This document shows, piece after piece, positions 16,282 to 26,440 of a DNA stretch of 64,000 bases; the first letter of the stretch is position 1, and each line of letters begins with the position of its first letter. This DNA comes from Pseudomonas sp. H3(2019). Lineage in GTDB: Bacteria > Pseudomonadota > Gammaproteobacteria > Pseudomonadales > Pseudomonadaceae. The DNA lies in NCBI RefSeq assembly GCF_007713465.1, contig NZ_VMSG01000017.1:1-64000 (forward strand), in the 5' to 3' direction. A program made the translations under genes and the position numbers. The notes below the pieces were generated by a model, which saw only the letters and a list, made by a program, of their open reading frames with translations, searched no databases and was not told where the DNA came from.

Positions 16282-16931
16282 GCTACCGCAAGAAAGTCGA
16301 CTCGCAGCAGGCCCACATCTACAGCTTGCGTCTGGTCATTGGTCTGCTGATCGGCCTGGGGCTGTACATGGCTTACGGATGGCAAAGCGCGCCGCGCGAT
16401 CTGACCATTCATGTCCCACCAGACCTTCGCTCAGGCAGTACCCGGAAATGGTGGGACATCCCACCAGAGTCGGTTTATTCCTTTGGTTTGTACATCTTCC
16501 AGCAGATGAACCGTTGGACGTCAGATGGTGAGACGGACTACGAGGACAATATTGCTCGGCTGGCCGGCTACCTGACACCCAGTTGCAGAACATATCTGGA
16601 GAAAGATTTCGAGCTACGGCGCAACAGCGGAGAACTGCGCAAACGCGAGCGCGGTGTTTCCGAAATCCCCGGGCGAGGTATTGACGACGCATCTGAACAG
16701 CATATCGAGCAACACAGCATCAACGACTGGACGGTCAACCTGGATATTGTTGCGGATGAGTATTACGGCGGCGAACGCGTGAAGCGTGCTTTTGCCCGGT
16801 ATCCGCTGCACATCATTCGGTCCGACACCGACCCGGAAAAGAATCCTTTCGGCCTTACCTGGAACTGCTACAGCAGCAACCCTCAGCGCATCGAGGTCCC
16901 CGACTCCCCTGTGAAAGCTGGAGGCAAGTAA
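16278..16931 (+). CDS. ICE protein TIGR03746 (PFL_4703 family, TraE-like, DUF2895)
   Basis: 217 residues from ATG 16278, where GGAGGG lies upstream and the ATGA overlap with the previous gene decides the start. One N-terminal transmembrane helix (about 17-36) and a periplasmic domain (about 45-217). This is the TraE/VirB8-like scaffold of the type IV channel in this ICE class. A central segment reads YLTPSCRTYLEKDFELR. It ends 3 bp before the next GTG start. Confidence 0.92.
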   Translation: MSYRKKVDSQQAHIYSLRLVIGLLIGLGLYMAYGWQSAPRDLTIHVPPDLRSGSTRKWWDIPPESVYSFGLYIFQQMNRWTSDGETDYEDNIARLAGYLTPSCRTYLEKDFELRRNSGELRKRERGVSEIPGRGIDDASEQHIEQHSINDWTVNLDIVADEYYGGERVKRAFARYPLHIIRSDTDPEKNPFGLTWNCYSSNPQRIEVPDSPVKAGGK

Positions 16932-16934
16932 ATC

Positions 16935-17828
16935 GTGCGGACCTTCACTTATGCATTGATCCTGATGGCCTGCCTGACTGGATACGCCCAGGCTGTTGAA
17001 ATACAGCGCTGGGAACGTATCCCTCTGGCAGTGCCCTTGATTGTGGGCCAAGAACGCATTGTCTTCGTTGACCAAAACGTGCGCGTCGGACATCCGCGCA
17101 CCTTGGTAGGAAAGCTACGGGTTCAGAGCACGGGCGGTGCCATCTACTTATTGGCCAACGAACCTATCGAGCCTACCCGCCTACAGCTGCAGAACATGAC
17201 CTCCGGCGAGATCATGTTGGTCGATATTGCAGCCAGTATTGGCAAAGCGAATCAAGCGGCACTCGAACCCGTAAAAATCGTTGCCGGCGAGCAGCAAAGC
17301 AGCCGTTATGGCCAGGTCAGCACACCACAGAAATCGACACTGAATCGTTCCCGCGAAGAATCGGTAGTTCAGGAGTCCAGCGAGGATCCTCCTGCTGTAA
17401 GGCGTGAAACCCCGGTACCGGTAGTCATCACTCGCTATGCCGCCCAGATGCTGTACGCCCCCCTTCGCACCGTTGAACCTGTCGCGGGCATTTCCCAGGT
17501 CAATCTCAACCGGCGCCTCGATCTATCGACCCTAATCCCTACCCTGCCTGTCGAAGCTTCGGCATTGGGGGCCTGGCGTATGGATGACTACTGGGTCACG
17601 GCGGTGAAACTTCGAAACACCAGCGCCCAACACCTGACGCTGGATCCCCGTGAATTGATGGGCGATTTCGTGGCTGCCACCTTTCAGCATCCCTATTTGG
17701 GGGTGAAAGGAGATGCCAGCGACACGACGACCGCCTACCTGGTAACTCGCGGCCACGGGTTAGCAGAGTCTCTGTTGCCGTCGAAAGTTGGGCAAATCGA
17801 TCCGAAGGGAGGACGCCGTGAAGAATAA
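16935..17828 (+). CDS. ICE protein TIGR03749 (PFL_4704 family, TraK-like, DUF3438)
   Basis: 297 residues from GTG 16935. Signal peptide to about residue 20 (GYAQA). Beta-rich N-terminal domain (ERIPLAVPLIVGQERIVFV), a polar linker near 130-150 and a C-terminal domain ending near LPSKVGQIDPKGG. TraK/VirB9-like proteins form the outer-membrane-associated core of the type IV channel with the lipoprotein and the TraB-like protein that follow. It overlaps the next gene by 11 bp. Confidence 0.92.
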   Translation: MRTFTYALILMACLTGYAQAVEIQRWERIPLAVPLIVGQERIVFVDQNVRVGHPRTLVGKLRVQSTGGAIYLLANEPIEPTRLQLQNMTSGEIMLVDIAASIGKANQAALEPVKIVAGEQQSSRYGQVSTPQKSTLNRSREESVVQESSEDPPAVRRETPVPVVITRYAAQMLYAPLRTVEPVAGISQVNLNRRLDLSTLIPTLPVEASALGAWRMDDYWVTAVKLRNTSAQHLTLDPRELMGDFVAATFQHPYLGVKGDASDTTTAYLVTRGHGLAESLLPSKVGQIDPKGGRREE

Positions 17829-19302
17829 TCCTCTCCTGAAATTTCTGGTCATTCCGTTCGCCATTTTGGCGATCGTCCTGATGGTAAAGATGCTCGGCTC
17901 ATCCGCTGCCCAACAGCAACAAAGCGAAGGAACTCCGAAGCTCACTGAGGGACAAGCCAAAAAGCTCGGCGTGGACGGTGACACAGCCAGCGATACCCTT
18001 CGGACGATGGTCGCGGAAAGCAAACAGCTCAAAGACCAGATCAACACAGCGCTCAAGGGAAACGACGAACTGAAGCAGCAGAATCTGGAACTGCAAAGGC
18101 GTCTGCAGAACATCGATCAGACGGTGGATAGCCGGCTGCAAAATGTCCAGAACACGCTGAAACAGGAGGCCCAGCAACAAAATCAAAGCCTCGTTGATAC
18201 GTTGAAGCAGCAGTACGACTCGTTGGCCAACAAGCAGAACATTGGTAACTCTGCTGGAGCAGACCTCCCAATTGGGTTCGGCGTGCAACCAGGAGACGGG
18301 CAAGGCTTTGAGCGTACCCCTGGCCTGGAGATGGTCTGGATAGAACCGCAGGACGCCACACCGGTTGATGCCAACGGCAAGCCGATCCCGAACGGTTCGA
18401 ACCAGACCGCGAATGGTTTCAACTTCCCGACATCATTTGGCGCAACACTGGATCGCGGACAAAACGCCCTCAGCAACGGTGTTCAGAATGTTGCCGGCGA
18501 AGTGTCTTCGCAGGAAGCACGTAAACAAGTACGCAAGGTTTACACGCTTCCACAGAACTCAACGCTCATGGGATCCGTTGCCATGTCAGCGCTGATTGGT
18601 CGAATTCCTATTGATGGAACAGTCAACGACCCTTACCCCTTCAAGGTTCTGATAGGCCCGGAAAATCTGACGGCCAATGGCATTGATTTACCCGACGTTG
18701 CAGGGGCAGTCGCCAGCGGGACTGCGTCCGGCGATTGGACCTTGTCGTGCGTGCGCGGCCAAATTCGAAGCCTGACCTTTGTCTTCAATGACGGCACCGT
18801 GCGAACACTTCCCGCTCCGGCCGACGAGGCGAATGGCAACCAGAACTCCAGTCAGAACAGCGGAAATCAGCAAACCATCCAAGGCGGTCTGGGCTGGATC
18901 AGCGACGCTTACGGTATTCCGTGCATCAGCGGTGAGCGCAAAAGCAACGCCTCTCAATACATCGGTTCTCAGGTGCTGATCACCGCCGCCGGCGCCGGCG
19001 CTGCGTCTTTGATCAAATCAGACGGGAACAGCAGCTCCGTCGTTTCAACCCCCGGCGGGACAGTGAGTACCACCGGGATCTCTGGCAACGAGGCCATGGG
19101 CAAGATCATTGGCCAAGGCGTCAACGATGTCTCCAGTTGGGTCAACAAACTCTATGGCCAGGCCTTTGCCGCCGTATACGTGCAACCCGGGGCGAAGGTT
19201 GCGGTTCACCTAGATCAACAGCTCGCCATCGATTACGAGCTCAAGGGCCGCAAGGTCGACTACACCTCTGGAGCCGGTCATGTCTCTACCACTCTCGACT
19301 AA
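17818..19302 (+). CDS. ICE protein TIGR03752 (PFL_4705 family, TraB/VirB10-like)
   Basis: 494 residues from GTG 17818 (KNNPLLKFLVIPF follows; GGGAGGA upstream). The ATG at 17788 would add ten residues inside the previous gene. One N-terminal membrane helix (about 5-25), a long coiled coil about 55-145 (Gln, Leu and Lys rich), and a C-terminal VirB10-like domain from about 235 (VYTLPQNSTLMGSVAMSALI) to the end. It would span from inner to outer membrane as the channel's energy-coupling core. The next gene starts 23 bp before its stop. Confidence 0.93.
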   Translation: MKNNPLLKFLVIPFAILAIVLMVKMLGSSAAQQQQSEGTPKLTEGQAKKLGVDGDTASDTLRTMVAESKQLKDQINTALKGNDELKQQNLELQRRLQNIDQTVDSRLQNVQNTLKQEAQQQNQSLVDTLKQQYDSLANKQNIGNSAGADLPIGFGVQPGDGQGFERTPGLEMVWIEPQDATPVDANGKPIPNGSNQTANGFNFPTSFGATLDRGQNALSNGVQNVAGEVSSQEARKQVRKVYTLPQNSTLMGSVAMSALIGRIPIDGTVNDPYPFKVLIGPENLTANGIDLPDVAGAVASGTASGDWTLSCVRGQIRSLTFVFNDGTVRTLPAPADEANGNQNSSQNSGNQQTIQGGLGWISDAYGIPCISGERKSNASQYIGSQVLITAAGAGAASLIKSDGNSSSVVSTPGGTVSTTGISGNEAMGKIIGQGVNDVSSWVNKLYGQAFAAVYVQPGAKVAVHLDQQLAIDYELKGRKVDYTSGAGHVSTTLD

Positions 19303-19723
19303 GTTGGGCCTGAAGGTCTGCATCAGCCTGATCATTGCGTTGCTCCTTCCGGGCTGCTCGACGAGTAAGGATGAAATGCTGCCCCACGGCGACAGCACCA
19401 TGCTGGATGTCTGGGATCAGGGCACCGCGGGCTCCATCGGGAGTGCCGGCAACCGTCAACTCCTAGATGCACGTCTGGCCTTGCGCAGGCCGCTGGAGTC
19501 GGATCAAGGAAAGTCGCTGGAGACCAATAGCGCCTTCACACGAACTTCGCAAAACGAGATCTACAGCCAGTTCAAGCGCCTGCCGAACCCGGACCTGGTC
19601 ATGTACATCTTCCCCCATCTCGCGGGGTCTGACCCGGCGCCAGTGCCGGGCTACACAACAGTATTCCCGCTCTACCAACGCGTGCAGTACGCCATGCCCG
19701 GAGAACGGACGGAGGACTATTGA
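19280..19723 (+). CDS. ICE lipoprotein TIGR03751 (TraV-like)
   Basis: 147 residues. Signal peptide with lipobox LLPGC (Cys near residue 26), then a mature part with PNPDLVMYIFPHL and PVPGYTTVFPLYQRVQYAMPGE, the family hallmark. A TraV/VirB7-like outer-membrane lipoprotein that completes the TraB-TraK-TraV core. It overlaps its neighbours on both sides (23 bp upstream, TGATG downstream). Confidence 0.93.
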   Translation: MSLPLSTKLGLKVCISLIIALLLPGCSTSKDEMLPHGDSTMLDVWDQGTAGSIGSAGNRQLLDARLALRRPLESDQGKSLETNSAFTRTSQNEIYSQFKRLPNPDLVMYIFPHLAGSDPAPVPGYTTVFPLYQRVQYAMPGERTEDY

Positions 19724-22710
19724 TGGGACTGTTTGAAGGATTCAAAACACGTAAAGACGCCGAACGTGTTGAACCGGGTGTGCAGCCGACCAACGTTGAT
19801 ATCGACGTGGCCACCGCCCCCATCGATGGGGATAAAAGCCCGAAAGCATCCCCTGCCGAACAGTTCGAAGCCGCCTCACAGCGATATTTCGAACGCCTTG
19901 CGGCCCTTGGAATTCCCTCCCCTGATGACTGGAGAAATCCAAAGCTGAAACCTGCCACGACCGCCGACGTGGCCAAACTGTACAACGTCAACCCGTCGTT
20001 CGTGGATTTACTGCCCTGGGTGGATTACCTGCACGGCGAGAAGGCCATGCTCCTGGAGGATGGGGTTTCTCGTGCTGCCTTTTTCGAGCTGACACCGATC
20101 GGCACCGAGGGACGTGACCCTGAATGGCTTCGCAAAGCCCGGGACGCCTTGGAGAACGCGCTGCAGGATTCGTTTGACGAACTGGAAACCTCCCCGTGGG
20201 TCGTCCAGATGTACGCTCAGGACGAAACCAGTTGGGACGAGTATCTCCAGCAATTGCACAACTACATTCAGCCCCGCGCCAAAGGCACTGCGTTTACCGA
20301 GCTGTACCTGAAGCTGTTCAAGCAACATCTCGAAGCCATTTCCAAACCGGGAGGCCTCTTCGAAGACACTAAAGTCAGCCAACTTCCGTGGCGAGGCCAA
20401 CAGCGCCGCGTTCGTATCGTGGTCTATCGCCGCGCCAAAAGTGGAAGCGACGTTCGTGGCCAAGAACCGGCTCCTTACTTGAAGGTTATTTGTGATCGCC
20501 TGGTGGGTGGGCTGGCGAACGCCGGCATCAAGGCCAAGCGAATGGACGGACAGGCGATCCGTCATTGGCTCGTCCACTGGTTCAACCCACGCCCCGATCA
20601 TCTCGGTCCGACTGATGCAGATATCCGCCGCTTCTACGACCTGGTCTGCGACGAAGCTCCAACCACTGAGGAAGGTGAACTGCCGCTCGCCAGCGGCACC
20701 GACTTTTCGCAAAACATTTGCTATCGCGAGCCTCTGTCCGACGTGGAAAAAGGATTGTGGTACTTCGATGGTATGCCTCACCGGGTGGTCATGCTCGATC
20801 GCTTACGCGAGCCACCCAAGACCGGACACCTGACCGGCGAGACCCGTAAGGGCGGCGACGCGCTGAATGCGCTGTTCGACAAAATGCCGGAAGACACCAT
20901 CCTCTGCATCACCCTGGTCATCACCCCGCAGGACACACTTGAAGGTCATTTAGAGCAATTGTCCCGCAAAGCTGTCGGCGACACTCAAGCCTCGATCCTC
21001 ACCCGTGAAGACGTCTCGACCGCGCGTCAATTACTGGGTCGCAAACACAAACTGTATCGGGGCAGCGTGGCGTTCTTTCTGCGCGCTCACGACCAATCGC
21101 AGCTACATGAGCGCAGCCTCCAGCTCAGCAACGCGTTGCTGGGAGCAGGCATGGCACCGGTAGAACCACGGGATGAGGTCGCGCCGTTGAATAGCTACCT
21201 TCGCTGGCTGCCCGGTAATTTCGACCCGAACCAGCGGCGAGCGCTCGACTGGTACACCCAACTAATGTTTGCCCAGCATATCGCTAACCTGGCTCCAGTC
21301 TGGGGTCGGTCTACCGGAACCGGGCATCCTGGCCTGACGCTGTTCAATCGAGGTGGCGCGCCACTGACGATTGACCCACTGAACAAGCTCGACCGACAGA
21401 TGAACGCGCACTTGTTCGTGTTCGGTCCCACCGGGGCCGGTAAGTCCGCGACCCTCAACAACCTGGTCAATCAGCTGATAGCGGTCTACCGGCCGCGCCT
21501 GTTTATCGTTGAAGCCGGTAACAGCTTTGGGCTGACAGGTGACTTTGCCCAACGCCTGGGGTTGACCGTCAACCGCATCAAGCTCTCCCCGGGCTCTGGT
21601 GTGAGCCTGGCTCCCTTTGCTGACGCAGCTCGGCTGGTAGAAGCCCCTGACCAGGTGAAAATCCTCGATGCCGAAGACCTGGAGTCATCCGACGCGCACC
21701 TGGACAGCCAAGAAGACGATCAACGGGACATCCTCGGCGAGCTGGAGATCGTCGCTCGCCTGATGATCACCGGTGGCGAGGAGAAAGAGGACGCCCGTTT
21801 GACTCGCGCCGATCGCAGTGCCATTCGCCATTGCATCCTCGACGCTGCAAAAACCTGTGTGGCTGACAATCGGACCGTATTGACTCAGGACGTCCGCGAC
21901 TCGCTGCGTGCAGCCGGCATGCAGGAAGGCATGCCTGAGCCACGGCGCAACCGAATGCTGGAGATGGCCGAGGCCATGGACATGTTCTGCATGGGCGCCG
22001 ACGGCGAGATGTTCAACCGCGAAGGTACGCCTTGGCCTGAGGCGGATTTGACGATCGTTGACTTGGCCACCTACTCCCGTGAGGGCTACAACGCACAGTT
22101 GTCGATCGCCTATATCTCGCTGCTCAACACCGTGAACAACATCGCTGAGCGCGACCAGTTCAAGGGCCGCCCTATCGTCAAGCTGACTGACGAAGGGCAC
22201 ATCATCACCAAGAACCCATTGCTTTCGCCCTACGCCGTCAAGATCACCAAAATGTGGCGAAAGCTCGGCGCCTGGTTCTGGCTCGCCACGCAGAACGTCG
22301 ACGACTTGCCACCGGCAGCGGCGCCGATGCTGAACATGATTGAGTGGTGGATCTGCTTGAACATGCCACCGGATGAAGTGGAAAAAATCGCCAGGTTTCG
22401 GGAGCTGACCCCCTCTCAGAAGGCGCTGATGTTGTCCGCGCGTAAAGAGAGCGGCAAATACACCGAAGGAGTCATTCTCTCGAAAAGCATGGAGGTGCTT
22501 TTCCGTGCTGTCCCACCGAGCCTTTATCTCGCCTTGGCCATGACCGAACCCGAAGAGAAAAAACAACGCTACGACGTAATGCAGGCAACCGGCGTCGACG
22601 AGCTCGGCGCCGCCATTCAGATCGCAGCAGATCTGGACCGGCTGCGTGGCATCGAACCGCACATCATCACCTTTCCCGAACAAACTACGGCCTTGGAGCG
22701 CCAGGCATGA
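19723..22710 (+). CDS. traC: Conjugative transfer ATPase TIGR03744 (PFL_4706 family, TraC/VirB4-like)
   Basis: 995 residues from ATG 19723 (TGATG overlap with the lipoprotein gene). Walker A GPTGAGKSATL near 568-578; Walker B region IVKLTDEGHII near 818-828; a RecA-like C-terminal domain with WFWLATQNVDDLP. The N-terminal half matches the VirB4/TraC assembly domain. It powers assembly of the pilus and channel at the inner membrane. Full length for the family. The last 4 bp overlap the next gene. Confidence 0.95.
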   Translation: MGLFEGFKTRKDAERVEPGVQPTNVDIDVATAPIDGDKSPKASPAEQFEAASQRYFERLAALGIPSPDDWRNPKLKPATTADVAKLYNVNPSFVDLLPWVDYLHGEKAMLLEDGVSRAAFFELTPIGTEGRDPEWLRKARDALENALQDSFDELETSPWVVQMYAQDETSWDEYLQQLHNYIQPRAKGTAFTELYLKLFKQHLEAISKPGGLFEDTKVSQLPWRGQQRRVRIVVYRRAKSGSDVRGQEPAPYLKVICDRLVGGLANAGIKAKRMDGQAIRHWLVHWFNPRPDHLGPTDADIRRFYDLVCDEAPTTEEGELPLASGTDFSQNICYREPLSDVEKGLWYFDGMPHRVVMLDRLREPPKTGHLTGETRKGGDALNALFDKMPEDTILCITLVITPQDTLEGHLEQLSRKAVGDTQASILTREDVSTARQLLGRKHKLYRGSVAFFLRAHDQSQLHERSLQLSNALLGAGMAPVEPRDEVAPLNSYLRWLPGNFDPNQRRALDWYTQLMFAQHIANLAPVWGRSTGTGHPGLTLFNRGGAPLTIDPLNKLDRQMNAHLFVFGPTGAGKSATLNNLVNQLIAVYRPRLFIVEAGNSFGLTGDFAQRLGLTVNRIKLSPGSGVSLAPFADAARLVEAPDQVKILDAEDLESSDAHLDSQEDDQRDILGELEIVARLMITGGEEKEDARLTRADRSAIRHCILDAAKTCVADNRTVLTQDVRDSLRAAGMQEGMPEPRRNRMLEMAEAMDMFCMGADGEMFNREGTPWPEADLTIVDLATYSREGYNAQLSIAYISLLNTVNNIAERDQFKGRPIVKLTDEGHIITKNPLLSPYAVKITKMWRKLGAWFWLATQNVDDLPPAAAPMLNMIEWWICLNMPPDEVEKIARFRELTPSQKALMLSARKESGKYTEGVILSKSMEVLFRAVPPSLYLALAMTEPEEKKQRYDVMQATGVDELGAAIQIAADLDRLRGIEPHIITFPEQTTALERQA

Positions 22711-23003
22711 GAACACTGAATACCCTGACCCAGAACCTGATTGAAAGCCTAACCCAGCTGCTCCAAAAACCCGGGGAGGACGCTCTTCAAACCCTTGAGG
22801 TTTGCGCACCGGTCTTGATTGAACAACTGCAACAGGTTTTGGTGAGGGCTGTGGACCGACGAGACATCGAGTCCCAGCTCCGAGTGGTGCTGAACGAGTG
22901 GTTTGAGCAACACCCTCAGCCCGAGCACGCAAAAGCAGCACTGTTCAAAGCGTTGCAAACACAGTCTCTGACTTCACCCAAACCCAGCAAGGTATCGGTA
23001 TGA
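22707..23003 (+). CDS. Small conserved transfer-region protein, unknown function
   Basis: 98 residues, mostly helical (LTQNLIESLTQLLQKPGEDA, LIEQLQQVLVRAVDRRD), no signal peptide or membrane helix. Both ends overlap neighbours by ATGA (traC upstream, DsbA-like downstream), so it is translated as part of the operon. A cytoplasmic accessory subunit is likely from position alone. No named family recognised. Confidence 0.75.
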   Translation: MRTLNTLTQNLIESLTQLLQKPGEDALQTLEVCAPVLIEQLQQVLVRAVDRRDIESQLRVVLNEWFEQHPQPEHAKAALFKALQTQSLTSPKPSKVSV

Positions 23004-23665
23004 CACACCTTCGCAAACGCTGGGCGATACCAATGGCCGCTCTTGCAGGCCTGCTGGTAGCCACCTTTCCTTTAATCAGAGACCAACTGTTCCCCTCACA
23101 CCCTCAAGGGCCGTGGATATTCGGTCGAGCAGATGCACGATGGACCATCACCGAATTCGCCGACCTGGAATGCCCTTTTTGCAAGACCTATACGCCCATA
23201 CTGAAGGCATGGGTACAGCAACAAGATGACGTGAACCTCCAGTGGCATCACCTGCCACTGGATTTCCACGGCCAGCCAGCACGGCAGGAAGCCAGACTTG
23301 TCGAGTGCGCCGGTAAGCTGAGTGGAGCTACAGCTTTCTGGGAAGCCATTGGCCAAGTGTTCGAACGCACGCGTAGCAATGGCCAAGGATTTGATGGTCA
23401 CCTTGATATCGCCAATGTCGATAACCAAGAGCTGAAGGCCTGCGCTGCCAACAACATGCAGGTCGCCTTGCGTATTGACCAGCAGGTGAAGCAAGCCGCC
23501 AAAGCCGGCATTCAAGCGACACCGTCGCTGGTGATCAGAGACAACACCACAGGAAAATCCTTGAAAATCGAAGGACCCGCTGATAACGCGATACTGCTTT
23601 CTGCTATCGATTGGTTGTCACAGGCTAACGCCAGCCCTAGTCGAGGTTCGTACCAACCTCACTGA
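23000..23665 (+). CDS. DsbA/DsbG-like periplasmic thiol-disulfide protein of the ICE
   Basis: 221 residues. N-terminal membrane or signal helix (about 8-26), then a thioredoxin fold of the DsbA type with the active site C58-P-F-C61 in DLECPFCKTY and a cis-Pro loop QATPSLVIRD. It probably forms or isomerises disulfides in Cys-rich transfer proteins such as the TraU-like TIGR03756 protein downstream. Start ATG 23000 overlaps the previous gene by 4 bp. The second transfer block ends here. Confidence 0.9.
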   Translation: MTHLRKRWAIPMAALAGLLVATFPLIRDQLFPSHPQGPWIFGRADARWTITEFADLECPFCKTYTPILKAWVQQQDDVNLQWHHLPLDFHGQPARQEARLVECAGKLSGATAFWEAIGQVFERTRSNGQGFDGHLDIANVDNQELKACAANNMQVALRIDQQVKQAAKAGIQATPSLVIRDNTTGKSLKIEGPADNAILLSAIDWLSQANASPSRGSYQPH

Positions 23666-23825
23666 ATGCAAATTTTTAATCGGAGACCATCAAAACTAAT
23701 TGAAAAAGTACCGCAAGAGAATCATCAGCGTCGGACGTGATAACATCCAGCATAACTCACAGGTTAGCCATGTAAACGTCGCTTCCCTGAATAGATTATC
23801 TGAACTATAGAATGAGATCTCGGAA

Positions 23826-26348
23826 ATGGAATTCTCAGCACTTATACACACTATGACCGAGCTCTACACCAAAATAGCTCAATCGGCCTTAACCCTGCGC
23901 ACGTCTATAATAGCTTCCGCTGATTCAGCAATATCGGATGAAAAGAGTGCAATATGGGCAACATTAATTACAGACATAATCACTATTGCAGCAGCCCTTG
24001 GCGCACTTGCACTCCCAATATCCTTAAACGTAATTGAAGCTACTAGAACGCGCTATAGGAGCCCATCCCTACTTAAAATCACACCCACCCTTTCAGGTAC
24101 AGACACAAAAAAATTAAATAGAGCGCTATTCTTGGCGCTAGCCTCGTCCCTCACCGCCAAATTATTAATCTCAATACACGCCTTCAACCTAATATCATTA
24201 ACCCCGTACCTATGCTTACTAACTGCATGGTTCGGATTCGTCATGTACAAAGTATATAAGCATCTAAAGTTCACATACACATTCATGTCCAACATAGAAA
24301 CAATTCACAACAAAATATATCTAACCATCAGCAAGCACGCAAATTCTACATTCATGAAAAAACCGAACAAGCAAGGCTTTACCTCAAGTTTATTATTTAA
24401 AGTCAAAGCTTGGTTTTCAAGCCCTGCAAACATTCAAGACCACATAACAGCATTAATCGAACTGGAATCCCACCTACTTTGCACCGAGCCAACTAAATTT
24501 GATTTAGACAAACGAATTAGAGCCATTTCTTATGAAGCAATAGACAAACTTTACGACAATAACGCAAATGAATTCACACGTCAGTTGCTAGCTTCGCTTC
24601 CCGCCGTAATGGCGGCAGTTGAGACTGCTAGGGAAGCAGATGTTTACCAAAGAATAGCAGGCTACTATTTGAGTTTAACAATGACGGCTATTCTAGCCAA
24701 GGAAGAGTATCTACCCCAACTCGGTGTAATTGAAAGAATAGCGAGATTCAGAGAAGACAAGCTTCCCTCGTATGGTCGATTCTGCCGAAACGGACGTTTA
24801 TTTAGCAGCTTTGCTCACAAAGAAAAATCCGAACGCGAAGTATACAAACAGCTTCAACAACACTTCAGCCTACTCATCTGGACCTCAGTTCATGAACAAC
24901 CAGAAAACGTTCCAGAGCTACTGGACAATGTCCGCCAAATCATACAATACAAAGGCAATTACAACAAAGGTGGATGGGAGCTCCCTGAACGAATAGCTGA
25001 GCTTTGGGGCTACTCAAGCCTGCCCGAGTTCGATCATGACATTACCGAAGTTCATGCTGGACGGATGCTGCGCGAAGAGCTCGAAAAAAAGATTGAAAGC
25101 AAATACCAACCTGGGATGAAAGCACACTTAGAAAAAAACGTTTTCCCACCGAAAATATTAAAAGATGAATTCAAAAATTTAGACATCGCTATAACTGAGC
25201 TTTGGAAAGGCATTGATTTAAACAGCTTTTCACGCGAAATAGAGATTGAAACACTACGAGCACTAAGTTCCCTACTGACTAGAAACCCAGAAATTTTTAT
25301 CGAATGCAGAGAATTGCGTAATCCTGCTGGAGCGCGCGCATTCAACGTTGGACATTCTCCGGTTCCTACATCTCTAGCCGAATGTATCGGCGTATTTGTT
25401 TCGGCTAACAACTTTAGTGAGTTTTACAGATCCCTAAATGAAATCCAGGAATATAAAATAGTTGACGCCATTGGAGCCCTTATTGTTTATGAACTCTGGA
25501 ATCTCTACATTTTGCGAGCAACTGGCACTACAATCAAATCAGAAATATCCATACCTACACTCCCCACCTGTCACATAGGGGAGCTGAAAGCTGCAAACCA
25601 GCGAGTACCTTTACTAAAGACAGCGCTATTAAAAATATTAGCCAACAGTCGTTTTACCGATCGCCTTGGAATTCTACCCGAGCAAATATCAACTCTCAGA
25701 GACTATGCTTGCCAGCTTTGCGAGCTACTTAGCAAAGCATTGACTGATAAAACCAAGACCGAGTTAGCGACTCAAAAATTAGACCCAGCCTCACTAGACA
25801 GATTCAAAACCGAAGTCACAAAAAAACTCGCGAAATCAGTATCAACGTATCCTTTATTTCGGAGACTGACTATAGCCCCCGTAAATCCAATAACTTCAAA
25901 TATCGACCTACCACGTGAAGCTTTTCTCGCCAAGACTGGAACTCATTACATATTTGATATTTACGGCCCCAATTTAGCCCAAGAGGTCCACAACTGGCTT
26001 AATCTTCAAATATTACTTCACAATAAACATACCAAAGACGCTGAGAACACACTTCCAACTCGCAACGCAGACTGGATAATCTGTTCATCCCAAGCGTTAA
26101 GCAAGCTCGAAGCAGCTGGCTTTACAACATCAGGGCGAAATATTATTTGGCCTGACGGAACAGGTAACATGAGGTTCTATGAAGTTAATTGCGAGGGCAC
26201 AGGCTACTACTTGGTATTACCAGGCGAAAGCTTATTGATCGTGGATTACACCCATATGGATAGCGGCCTCCCAATAAGCATCAGTCACTCGGATGATGGC
26301 GAAAAAGTCAGATTTACAATCAATTACTACGTTGACGCACCGCACTAG
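23826..26348 (+). CDS. AT-rich orphan gene: 840-aa membrane-anchored protein of unknown function
   Basis: 840 residues. N-terminal amphipathic part, then about three transmembrane helices (about 44-69, 99-120, 122-143) and a soluble region of nearly 700 residues. No Walker motif, nuclease, TIR, protease or HEPN signature was recognised. The large domain is helical with repeated acidic/Lys runs; the C-terminal 130 residues turn beta-like (YIFDIYGPNLAQEVHNWLNL, MRFYEVNCEGTGYYLVLPG). Base use is unlike the flanks: 19 of 60 bases are G or C in 24301-24360 against 35 of 60 in 22621-22680. It separates two conserved transfer blocks, so it is inserted cargo. ATG 23826 has only a weak ribosome site. 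Function unknown; a defence or exclusion role is a guess. Confidence 0.85.
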   Translation: MEFSALIHTMTELYTKIAQSALTLRTSIIASADSAISDEKSAIWATLITDIITIAAALGALALPISLNVIEATRTRYRSPSLLKITPTLSGTDTKKLNRALFLALASSLTAKLLISIHAFNLISLTPYLCLLTAWFGFVMYKVYKHLKFTYTFMSNIETIHNKIYLTISKHANSTFMKKPNKQGFTSSLLFKVKAWFSSPANIQDHITALIELESHLLCTEPTKFDLDKRIRAISYEAIDKLYDNNANEFTRQLLASLPAVMAAVETAREADVYQRIAGYYLSLTMTAILAKEEYLPQLGVIERIARFREDKLPSYGRFCRNGRLFSSFAHKEKSEREVYKQLQQHFSLLIWTSVHEQPENVPELLDNVRQIIQYKGNYNKGGWELPERIAELWGYSSLPEFDHDITEVHAGRMLREELEKKIESKYQPGMKAHLEKNVFPPKILKDEFKNLDIAITELWKGIDLNSFSREIEIETLRALSSLLTRNPEIFIECRELRNPAGARAFNVGHSPVPTSLAECIGVFVSANNFSEFYRSLNEIQEYKIVDAIGALIVYELWNLYILRATGTTIKSEISIPTLPTCHIGELKAANQRVPLLKTALLKILANSRFTDRLGILPEQISTLRDYACQLCELLSKALTDKTKTELATQKLDPASLDRFKTEVTKKLAKSVSTYPLFRRLTIAPVNPITSNIDLPREAFLAKTGTHYIFDIYGPNLAQEVHNWLNLQILLHNKHTKDAENTLPTRNADWIICSSQALSKLEAAGFTTSGRNIIWPDGTGNMRFYEVNCEGTGYYLVLPGESLLIVDYTHMDSGLPISISHSDDGEKVRFTINYYVDAPH

Positions 26349-26440
26349 GAGTACAGCTTCTTTGGGGGTTTTAAACAATCTGGCCGATTTGTTGAGCAAG
26401 CCCTCATCCTGCCCCGAGAAGAAATCCGCCCCCTTCCTAT

